64,000 nt of DNA from Anodontia alba (taxonomy: Eukaryota > Mollusca > Bivalvia > Lucinida > Lucinidae): NCBI GenBank assembly GCA_964016985.1, contig OZ024825.1, forward strand, positions 226,501 to 290,500, written 5' to 3'. The position numbers were made by a program, and so were the translations under genes. Below the pieces are notes generated by a model. The model was not told the origin of the DNA and did not search any database. It was given only the letters and a program-made list of their open reading frames with translations. Shown in pieces: positions 55,583-64,000 of the stretch; positions within the stretch are counted from its first letter, which is position 1, and each line of letters opens with the position of its first letter.

Positions 55583-56650
55583 TAGTGTTGAAATCACCAC
55601 GATAGGACATTGTAACATGGCATCGTAAAACCTATCAAAGGATTTGAATTCATGAGTTATGGGCTCTTGGCCCTGATTCCAGAATACAGGATACATCAAC
55701 CCACTGTCCATGCATGTACCACTTTTTTCAAAGCCCCCAAGTACGGTATAAGTTTCATCGAAGTAGGACCACAAACATAAAAAATTATTGAGCAAAATGC
55801 ATTTTGAGATTTTGAAAACATACCAAGGGACATAACTCAAGAGTTCCGGTATACACGGTACATCAAGTCATTTTCAATGTTTATACGAATTTCGGCTTTC
55901 TAGCTTTCATAGTTTCTGAGAAATCTGATACAAAATTTTTCAAGAATGGCAAAATTTTAAAACGTATGAAGGGACCAAACTCCAAGAGTTATGGGCCCTT
56001 GGCCGCCATTCTGCCATTACATTTTCCTTACCTTAGATACCGAGGGCGGTATAAGTTTCATCGAAGTAGAACCACAAACATAAAAGTTATTGAGCAAAAT
56101 GCATTTTATTTTTTTGAAAAGCTACTAAGGAACATAGCTCCAAGAGGTACGGACTCTTACCCATATTCCGGTATACACGATACATCCAGTCAGTGTCCAT
56201 GTTTATACGAAATTCAGCTTTCTAGCTTTCATAGTTTCTGAATAATCTAATGGCGAAATTTGAAAACCTATGTAGGGATGAAACTCCAAGAGTTAGGGGC
56301 TCTTGACCACTATTCTGCCACTGCACCTTCCTTACCTTAGGGACCAAGTGTGCTAAAAGGTTCATTGAAGTAGGACCAAAAACATAAAAGCTATTAAGCA
56401 AAATGCATTTTAAATTTTGAAAACCTACCAAGGGACATAACTCCAAGAGTTAAGGGCCCTGGCCACTATTCTACGAAAACACCTTACTTACCTTAGAGAC
56501 CAAGTGTAATATAAGTTTCATTGAAGTAGGACCACAAACATAAAAGTTATTAAGCAAAATGCATTTTAATTTTGCAGTCACATAATCACGGAATGACGGA
56601 ATGACAGAAGAAAAAGGCAAAGTAGGGCTATAATAACATAAGGGGTGTAA
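55583..56650 (+). mobile_element. Element J, right part, with internal 151-bp repeats
   Basis: AAGGGACATAACTCCAAGAG, GGTATAAGTTTCATCGAAGT and GAGCAAAATGCATTTTA recur. The word AGCAAAATGC occurs at 55791, 56093, 56397 and 56553, that is about one or two 151-156 base periods apart. The element ends in CACGGAATGACGGAATGACA and AAAGTAGGGCTATAATAACA, a tail style resembling that at 6750. No protein is encoded. Such internally repeated non-autonomous elements are common in bivalves, but the class was not determined. Confidence 0.65.
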
Positions 56651-56654
56651 TTAA

Positions 56655-56990
56655 ATCATTCCCCAATAAAACTTTTCATTCTTGTACTTAACATAGACTG
56701 GAAGTCGACAAAATCACTTCGTTTAAAATATATTAGTGTATCATATGACTTTAATTTAACTTCCAAATTGTCTCACTTCTCGTTTTTTTTGTTTTTTTTT
56801 TTTTCTTTTTCAAATCGTTTCTCCGTTTGTAATTAAATACACTGAACACATATACCATAACTTCACCTCCATTATGTGACCTTTTCTTTCTGAAAGGCTT
56901 ATCTAAACCATAGTCGAAATGTGTTTTACTAAAACACAAAATATGAAAAGATTCGACACTGTTTTGAATATAATCTAATTTCACGGTTCT
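56655..56990 (-). pseudogene. LINE copy 1, N-terminal part of APE endonuclease
   Basis: The minus-strand frame reads KLDYIQNSVESFHILCFSKT, then PFRKKRSHNGGEVMVYV and YKRRNDLK. It corresponds to the KLD...FDILCFTETHL...RHGGGVMVYV...YKRRxDLE blocks of the endonuclease. A T-rich run near 56785-56805 disrupts the frame. After it, LEVKLKSYDTLI and FQSMLS continue toward the GDFN block, which lies on the far side of J at 54175. Confidence 0.8.
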
Positions 56991-57089
56991 TGATGTTTCG
57001 TACGTTTAAGTGGAGTACATCTAACGAATTGACAGAGGTGTTATTTGTCAAAGGACCTGGATAAGGGTGTGCATCTATGCGCATAAGTG

Positions 57090-57128
<39 letters not shown>

Positions 57129-58125
57129 TACTGCAAATTTATCATTTTTAACTTAACATTTATATCCTAGAAGACACCAGATGCTGTTCTAAAACAAATA
57201 TTAATTTTCGGCACCGACAGACTAATTAAACATTGTGTTGTCAAATGAAAAGCCCCGCTGCTAACTTGTATGCTTCTTATATGGGCAGAGAAATATTGTT
57301 TAAGTATATTTTCTGGACTCGAGACCGTATGATAAAATAACAGAAATTATAAATAGCTTATAATATGAACGTTCAAAAATGCATGTCCTAAAAGTGTGTC
57401 AAACTAACCATAACAATCTCAAACAAACAAACAAACAAAAAAAAAAATACAAAACAAAACAAAGAAAACATAGAATACTCATTTTTGCCTTTTGCAATAT
57501 AGTTATATTACTAAACACATATACGTGTTTCCCATTTAGTGAACGTTTATATTCAATATAAAAGTTACTATAATGGGTTGAGGAAAGTAATATTTCTATT
57601 GTACCCTATCATGGCTTTCTGATATTATAATTGTAATTCCGAGATCATGTACTAAAACGTCACCACATTCGATACAGTAAAAATTCATGAAAGATGCTTG
57701 GAAGTATCATTGAAGATGCTTAGAAGAATTTCACAGTGCAATGTAGAATTAGTCCAAAAATTAATAAAATTCTAGTTTATGGTGTACGTTAGCTCCTTGG
57801 TATTACTGAAGGACACTCACACACAAAAAACACATACATACACCTACACACACGCTACATACATACATATCCGTTTGATAAAACATTAACAAACTACTAA
57901 GTACTCTTGATAATGTTACAATTATATTCATGTGGAGGATAAGATCCTTAGAAGCAAGAACCACTGTTTTGTTATTCGCTTACAGCGACCAAACTGCCGA
58001 CAATAGGTTCCTTTTAGGTCGGAACTAGGAGGCTTCTGCAGCCCTTCAGACTACATTCGAATTATGTGAAGAATCTTAATGAAACCGAGACTCCGTTTTT
58101 TCGTATTTATGTGTTCTTTGTTTCT

Positions 58126-58129
<4 letters not shown>
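56991..58129. other. Stretch with a (TAA)n microsatellite, no recognised gene
   Basis: TAA repeats at 57090-57127, A-rich AAAC-type sequence near 57420-57470, and CACACA/CATACA words near 57810-57870. No coding signal was seen. Confidence 0.5.

Positions 58130-58214
<85 letters not shown>
58130..58214. repeat. (TA)n microsatellite, about 85 bp
   Basis: Uninterrupted TA. Confidence 0.9.
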
Positions 58215-58215
<1 letters not shown>

Positions 58216-58309
58216 CAACAGCATCATTTGTACGATCCCATTGCAAACTTAATTATATATATGATAGCATCGCCTTTGTCTTTGTATGAGTCTCAACACC
58301 AGAACAGGG

Positions 58310-58655
58310 GCCTTATCTCTGATGCGGACGACGAAGACCCAGATCAGCTGGCGGAGTACCCAGTATAATCACTTATTATCCACTTACACAATCGCCAGAC
58401 ACAGTAGAATATATTTACGATGAAAAATGGCCTTAATCAGGCAGCTTATAATTCATAGGTAGATCTAAGTCTTCGCTGGTCACATATTCCGTAAAGAACC
58501 CCAATACGCCAAATATTGGGACGCCTTCGCTCCTTATCATACACATTTTTTTTTTGTATTTGTCTAAAAATGCTGGAGAGTGACAAACATAGTAGACCCT
58601 GATCAGACGCCGCTTTATGTGGTATAATTCAGGGTCTACACTGTTTGCCCATGAC
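58310..58655. repeat. Family A pieces and a family B foldback
   Basis: GACGAAGACCCAGATCAGCT near 58330 is family A. At 58575-58650, AGTAGACCCTGATCAGACGC and TAATTCAGGGTCTACACTGT form a B hairpin in a GACAAAC ... GTTTGCCC frame. Confidence 0.6.
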
Positions 58656-59304
58656 TCTCCGTTTTAGTTCTTTAGGCATATATACGGTGCATTTTCTGAC
58701 GTTGCGTTTCGTATTGATTGTACAGTGGGAAAGCTATCTATATGGTAATATTCAGTGGTTCTCTATCGTAACATTTCATGGTCTGTTAACAGAAAATGGG
58801 CAGCGACCATCAAAAGGTACTCGATGACGTAATCGTGCAGAAAAGCAGCAAACAAGTCTGCAACTGTTCAAAAGTTCGCTACCCGCAGCAAACATAAGAA
58901 ACGTCTATTTATCTTGCCTGCGAACAGCGAAAGACGTATCCAGCGTGTACGAGGGTGCCGATTGGTCCGTGTCTAAGCTCGCTGCCTATGTGCAGAGGGA
59001 CTATGCGCCTGCTAACTCTTCAAATCTATCCAGAGGGTCGTAAAAGTAGAAGTTTGGATAAAAGATGTCTAAGCTTGCTACAAAATCGTATTAGACTATA
59101 GAAAAGAAAGTTTGGTAGAAGATAGTAAAATATCCTCAGCTTTCGCAGTGGGAATATAACACGTCATAGTTTACACAAGAAGAGAAAAAAATGTAATTTT
59201 GAAGAAAGCAGTAATCATTTTATCAGAAGGTTGGCGAGAAGCTTTGCAGGATGCTGGACGAAGAAAACAAGTACGTACAGTGCACATTACTGAAGTAGAC
59301 ATGA

Positions 59305-59306
<2 letters not shown>
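58656..59306. other. Stretch with no recognised gene
   Basis: A 60-residue frame at 58645-58827 has no recognised domain. Confidence 0.3.
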
Positions 59307-59395
<89 letters not shown>

Positions 59396-59610
59396 GCGAC
59401 GTGAGAAAAAGTGCCTTCTGGCATGTGCGCCCAACGCAGAATCAAACCAACCCGGGCATCCGCGCAGTCTAATCAGTGTTTTTCTTCTTCGCATGAAGAA
59501 ACTTTGCATCCATGACTATCGAAAGAAAGCAAAGGAAAGATTCTGATCAGATTGCGAGAATACACAGGCTGATGTGAATTTTCGCTGGGTGCACGTCTCC
59601 GAAAGTACGT
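59307..59610. repeat. (TA)n microsatellite followed by family A elements
   Basis: A TA run to about 59391. Then GAAAAAGTGCCTTCTGGCAT, GCGCAGTCTAATCAGTG, CTGATCAGATTGCGAGAATA and CACAGGCTGATGTGAATTTT form two family A copies. The 112- and 115-residue opposing frames here run through the TA tract. Confidence 0.7.
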
Positions 59611-59774
59611 TTCCTGACATTGCAGATCATATACAGCTTTATGTGCTTTAAAACGAAGACGTCAGATCAAAATGTGCTTTCAATCAGTCTGATAAGAGAT
59701 TTCGGAGCAGCCTGAAAAAGCATCACAGCCTCTCCACTGAGCAACCGTTAATACTGTTCTTGGGTACGTTATAG

Positions 59775-60615
59775 ATAAACCATGATTATTGTCGAGGTCT
59801 TGGGTATACTGTAAATTATACCATAGTTTGATGACCTTTCACTGTCTGGTTCAAACGAGGCGGAGCCGAGTTAGGGTCAACCAGTGACAGATCATCAAAC
59901 TATGATATTATTTACAGTATCCCCAAAACCGAGACAATAACATGGTTTACTTGCTTTAACCAATGTATGGGACTGTTTTTGTTTTTTTGTTTTTTTTGTT
60001 GTTTTTTTTTACAAAAACTATACTTTTATTTATTTAGTATCTCTTTTTCTGCTATTTTATTATTATTTTTTATTTTTGTGTATATTTTTATGGTAAAGTA
60101 TAACACCTGGGCAGATGTAATGCTGGACCTATTGACCTTGTATACTTAAAATGATACAAAACCCCGCCTTTTTTTAAATTTAACTGACTGGGGCACTACT
60201 ACTAAAATCTAATTGGTTGCAATCACGTCAATCGTAAGAAATTACACCAGCATCTTAATTTAATCAAATGTTGGTCAAATAATGGTGCAATCTGGTTGTT
60301 CAGCTGTAGCTTTGGTCACACTCCAGACATACTGTCTGGTTTTATGTGTTTTATTCAACAAAATCTTAAATGGTCGTTTTTAAATAGTACTGTGCTCTGC
60401 GCAGAAGTAATTTTCAAGTTCCTCTAACATTTACCATTCTGTGGACAATTTCAGCAGACAATATATTTGACGATACTTTTTCTATTTTTCCAGCCAAAAG
60501 AATTTGACATTTCATTCAAACTGTTTCAATTGGAGACAATTTACATGAAATGTCAAATCCAGTTTCCTGAGAAGAAATAAAACTATTTCAAAATGTCATC
60601 TGCTGATAATTGGTG
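59775..60615 (-). mobile_element. C-E composite repeat, copy B (inverted)
   Basis: Reverse complement of the element at 20750-21490. Hairpin E lies at 59775-59960 (AAACCATGATTATTGTCGAG with CGAGACAATAACATGGTTTA; arms TAGTTTGATGACC and GATCATCAAACTA). Then follow a T-rich linker, AAACCCCGCCTTTTTTTAAA, AGCTGTAGCTTTGGTC, CTGGTTTTATGTGTTTTATT and, at 60490-60600, an intact C foldback. Confidence 0.75.
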
Positions 60616-60624
60616 GTTAACGCA

Positions 60625-60938
60625 CTCTAACAGACAACAGCTTACCAAGCCAAATAGATAACAGAAGAGCAACAATAACAGAACATATCTTACCAAGCCA
60701 CAAAGATGAAAGATGAGCCACAATAACAGAACATAGCCTGCCAAGCCTCAAAGATGACAGGTGAGCCACAATAACAGAACATAGCTTACCAAGCCACACA
60801 GCTGACAGAAGAGCCTCAATAGCAGAACATAGCTTACCAAGCCACACAGCTGACAGAAAAGTCTCTATAACAGAACATAGCTTACCAAACCATACAGCTG
60901 ACAGAAGAGCAACAAAAACATAACATAGCCTACGAAAA
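60625..60938. repeat. 48-bp minisatellite, first block, about six units
   Basis: The unit AAGCCACACAGCTGACAGAA plus GAGCAACAATAACAGAACAT plus AGCTTACC has a period near 48 (for example AAGCC at 60791 and 60839). Minus-strand frames through it are 16-residue repeats. The unit is related to the 45-bp unit at 37.4 kb and to the F end. Confidence 0.85.
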
Positions 60939-60940
60939 AA

Positions 60941-61065
60941 GGTAAGAGAAAAGTCCAGGGAGTGGCACAATCACAAACCGCAGCCCTTCTCAAACCCCAA
61001 GAGGAAAAGGAAACCGAAAAATCTAAACAAGCACAAACCGAACAAACATATGAAAAGCACTAAGA
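60941..61065 (-). repeat. Family F terminal fragment, inverted
   Basis: GGTAAGAGAAAAGTCCAGGG, CACAATCACAAACCGCAGCC, CCCCAAGAGGAAAAGGAAAC and GCACAAACCGAACAAAC are the reverse complement of the right end of F. The 48-bp arrays abut it on both sides. Confidence 0.8.
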
Positions 61066-61069
61066 TTAG

Positions 61070-61320
61070 CTACAATTACCAAGCCACATAGCTGACAGCA
61101 GAGCAACAATAGCAGAACATAGCTTACCAAACCACACAGCTGACAAATGAGCAACAATAACAGAACATAGCCTACAAAGCCACACAACTTACAGAAGAGC
61201 AATAATAAAAGGACATAGCTTACCAAGCCACACAGATGACGGAAGAACAACAACAAAAACAGAACATATCTTACCAAGCCACACAGCTGACAGAAGAGCA
61301 ACAATAATAGAACATAGCTT
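61070..61320. repeat. 48-bp minisatellite, second block, about five units
   Basis: Same unit as the first block, reading into GCCAAAAAAGGTAAGAG, the start of the next F copy. Confidence 0.85.
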
Positions 61321-61735
61321 GCCAAAAAAGGTAAGAGAAATGTCCAGAGAGTGCCACAATCACAAACCGCAGCCCTTCCCAGACATAAAGTGGAAGAGAA
61401 AACCGACAAATCGTAACAAGCACAAATCGATCAAAAGCACTAAGATTAGCTCTCTCTTCCCATAGCGAGGTAATTGCAATGCTAAAAGGATTGAAAAAAC
61501 ACAAGAACAAAATGGCACAAGGTAAGACATACAACAAATCGCCTCGCAGAATAAACCACAAAGCACCAAAGAGTAAGACTAACACCGGGACCACCGCCTT
61601 AGAACGGTCAGTAGAGTAAACCACCGGGGTTTTAAAGCACTTTTACAGTTAGCCAACTTCACCGTGGGTCCCGATGCTACTCTTAATACAGAAATACATA
61701 AAATTTGGTTCGCATAAAGGCTCCCAACTCAGTCA
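61321..61735 (-). repeat. Family F element, inverted copy
   Basis: GGTAAGAGAAATGTCCAGAG, CTCTCTCTTCCCATAGCGAG, CCACCGCCTTAGAACGGTCA, ACCACCGGGGTTTTAAAGCA and GTGGGTCCCGATGCTACTCT are the reverse complement of F interior and left parts. Confidence 0.85.
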
Positions 61736-61924
61736 ATGCATCAAAGCAAAAACCACCGGAGGTTTAAAGCACTATTACAACTAACCATTTTTACCCTGGG
61801 TCCCGATGCTACTCTTAATCACAACTAGTGAACCAAAAAGCAAAATGGGCAGCTGTTGAAGGTGTCTAAAATGCTAGCACCACAACACAACTAGTAAAAA
61901 CAGAAAGCAAAGTGGGCAGCTATT
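61736..61924 (-). repeat. Family F internal fragment duplicated
   Basis: ACCACCGGAGGTTTAAAGCA and TGGGTCCCGATGCTACTCTT repeat part of the preceding copy. Then a short duplication of CACAACTAGT and AAAGTGGGCAGCTATTGAA follows. Confidence 0.65.
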
Positions 61925-62400
61925 GAAAACACACAGATAACAGAAGAACAACAATAGAATATAGCTTAACAAGCCACGCAGTTGACAGAAGAGCAACAAT
62001 AATAGAACATAGCTTATTAAGCCTCACATCTGACATAAGAGTAACAATAATAGAATATGCTTGCGAAGCCACACAGCTTACAGGTGAGCCACAATAACAG
62101 AACATTGTGTAACAAGCAACACAGATGACAGAATATCCACAATAACAGACTATAGCTTACGAAGCCACACAGATGACAGAAGAGCCGGAATAACAGAACA
62201 TAGCTTACCAAGCCACACAAATGACAGAAAAGCCTAAATAACAGACCATAGCTTATCAAGCCACACAGATGACAGAAGGGCCACAATAACATATCATAGC
62301 TTACGAAGCATTACAGATGACAGAGGAGTCTCAATAACAGAAAATAGCTTTCCAAGCCACACAGATGTCAGAAGAGCCACAATAACATAATACAGCTTAC
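61925..62400. repeat. 48-bp minisatellite, third block, about ten units
   Basis: AAGCCACACAGATGACAGAA plus GAGCCACAATAACAGAACAT plus AGCTTACG, with more divergence between units than in the first two blocks. The minus-strand frames at 61920-62292 are repeat readings. Confidence 0.85.
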
Positions 62401-63200
62401 AAGAAGACCTTCTAAAATCAGAAGCGCTCAGACAGGAAGCAACCAGGTTGTCTTCCCTGCAAGTGTATCAAGTCCCTTTAAACTTCATATTATGCGGCAG
62501 AGTGCATGCCTAGTTGTCAACCCAATCATTGTTGATGGCTATGCTTCACTCTTTAATTGCACGACGGCGGTTCGGCCCTCAGACTCAATGACGGCCTCTT
62601 CGTAAAACTTTAACCAGTGGGTTGGGGCTTGACGTTATGTCTTTGGTTTGGCCCGCCGTGGTTCAACTATTGGTTTTCATTTAATCTGGCATACAGTAGA
62701 ATTAGCCATGAGTACTCGTCTTTGTTTATTATAGTGATTAATTTTGATTTTCATGTTTTCGCTTTGATGCATTGACCGAGTTGGGAGCCTTTATGGAACC
62801 GAATTTTTATGTATTTTTGTATTAAGAGTAGCATCGGGACCCAGGGTGAAGTTAGTTAGCTGTAAAAGTGCTTTAAACCTCCCGGTGGTTTGCTCTACCG
62901 ACCGTTCTAAGGCGGTGGTCCCGATGTTAGTCTTACTCTTTGATGCTTTGTGGTTTATTCTACGAGGCGATTTACTGTATGTCTTTCCGTGTGTCATTTT
63001 GTTCTTGTGTTTTGCAGTCCTTTTAGTATTGCGATTACCTCGCTTGGGGAAGATAGAGCTAATCTTAGTGCTTTTCGTACGTTTGTTCGGTTTGTGCTTG
63101 TTTAGATTTGTCGGTTTCCTCTTCCTCTTGGGGTCTGGGAAGGGCGGCGGTTTGTGATTGTGGCACTCCCTGGACTTTTCTCTTACCTTTTTTTTTTTCA
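62401..63200 (+). repeat. Family F element, longest copy
   Basis: The recognisable element runs from about 62540 (GACGGCGGTTCGGCCCTCAG) through GGTTGGGGCTTGACG, TTTGGCCCGCCGTGGTTCAA, CATCGGGACCCAGGGTGAAG, CGACCGTTCTAAGGCGGTGG, GTGTGTCATTTTGTTCTTGT, CTCGCTTGGGGAAGATAGAG and GGGTCTGGGAAGGGCGGCGG to a T-run at about 63190. The opposed frames of 103 and 136 residues (62791-63201) are not preserved in other copies. The part 62401-62539 is unrecognised. Confidence 0.85.
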
Positions 63201-63344
63201 AAACTACAGTGGACCTTCCATGGCTCGATGATCTTTGAGGCCAAGGTAATTTGTTCTAGATATGGGTAGCTCGAGCCACTGGGGGTAAATCATATACTAG
63301 GTTAGGATGCAAACGGGTCTAATATGTCTGTTTGATCCTCTATA

Positions 63345-63430
63345 AAATAATATGTTTGGTGTTTTCATTAGAATCGCTTCAATGGGGCGATTCTAATGAG
63401 AACAGATAACATATATTCCATGATAAGAAA
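63345..63430. repeat. Family D foldback element
   Basis: CATTAGAATCGCTTC and GGGGCGATTCTAATGAGAAC form the hairpin, flanked by ATAATATGTTTGG and AACATATATTCCATGA. Confidence 0.6.
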
Positions 63431-64000
63431 TTTACTAAAATGTTCGTAAACATTTGTTTTGTGGAACTATCGGTAGACTTTCCTTGGGATTCGAAAACGG
63501 GTTTGAATCAGCCACGGTAAACGAGCCATTGGTGTTAAAGTCATTGACCTTTTACTGTGTATCCATGTCAATCCAGATCCTTAGGTAATATCTGGACTAC
63601 CTGCAGAAACCAGCAGCAACAGCTCGACATGATTTACATGACGAAATACATGTTTTTGTTGTTTCTTTTTTCATCTCCTGCGGCGTCATGAATGCTTTTG
63701 TATGTTTCAATAACTAATTTATTTTAATAGGCAGTTTATCTTCATTTACACCAGTGAAGATATCCTGTGAAGGTATCCAACACCCCTATGACTACAGGAA
63801 TTAAACCCATTTATGTCCAGTTAACTCTTCTACCGCAACACTTTGGACTGATCCATTTCAAAGAGAAGGGGTTCTGGTAAGTTTTATCATTGTCATAATT
63901 AATAAAAATTCCTGTATGCAATGCAAAAAGTGTAGAACCTTATCAGACATCACGTTTTGTGGCTTTTCATTTTTTGCCAATGTCCCTTTTATAAAACGCT
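63431..64000. other. Terminal stretch with short repeat ends only
   Basis: TTAAACCCATTTATGTCC near 63802 resembles the left end of the TTAA-flanked MITE at 32419. AGTGTAGAACCTTATCAGAC near 63929 is a family B arm cut by the window end. Confidence 0.4.

Noticed and set aside
59171..59546. Opposing 112- and 115-residue frames with Ile-Tyr repeats
   Set aside because: They run through a (TA)n tract joined to family A repeats.
62791..63201. 136-residue minus frame and 103-residue plus frame
   Set aside because: Both lie in a family F copy and are disrupted in the copies at 262-826 and 61321-61735.

Overview
The window reads as AT-rich animal DNA in which nothing can be called a working host gene. 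Almost all open reading frames are short, or are tandem repeats that stay open on one or both strands. The recognisable coding matter is decayed transposon protein: four non-LTR retrotransposon (LINE) fragments and one mariner transposase. Dense palindromic foldback repeats, tRNA-headed SINEs, long AT/CA runs and many minisatellites fit a mollusc, most likely a marine bivalve. That assignment is inference from repeat style and was not tested by any search.

Layout. 0-5 kb: a dispersed repeat called family F here, then a GATATC-rich block. 8.7-9.6 kb: a 70-bp minisatellite. 14.6 kb: an intact SINE with a perfect target duplication. 20.6-24.1 kb: an 0.75-kb composite repeat, a tRNA-like relic, and a putative DNA transposon with inverted GGACAAAACCCC-type ends. 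25.2-28.6 kb: three LINE fragments. 31.2-32.1 kb: a 38-bp array, followed by a TTAA-flanked MITE. 35.3 and 37.4 kb: 13-bp and 45-bp arrays. 39.7-41.3 kb: a 78-bp array family. 42.8-44.5 kb: a 75-bp array with a 537-bp higher-order duplication. 45.5-50.1 kb: clustered palindromic K elements. 51.3-57.0 kb: a LINE interrupted by a SINE and by a second repeat that itself carries a mariner. 59.8-60.6 kb: an inverted second copy of the 20.8-kb composite. 60.6-63.2 kb: F copies in both orientations interleaved with 48-bp arrays.

Letters A-M are labels made here for repeat families grouped by eye: A = GCAGTCTGATC foldback; B = GATCAGACGCCG / GTAGACCCTGATCAG foldback; C = GACAATTTGCATGAAATGTC foldback; D = ACTCATTAGAAGCGCCTCG foldback; E = long hairpin ending AATAATCGTGGTTTA; F and H = related elements sharing CCGCCTTGGAACGGTCAGTA; G = GCGCTTTGGTAAATCAGAAA array; J = AAGGGACATAACTCCAAGAG element; K = GGAAAGAATTTGCTCCC foldback; M = AACGTTGAAAA repeat.

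There is no operon-like gene cooperation to describe. The content is an archive of insertions, nesting and tandem expansion. The strongest observations are the nested LINE/SINE/J/mariner stack, the apparent origin of two minisatellites from one end of family F, the shared F/H architecture, and the two inverted copies of the C-E composite.
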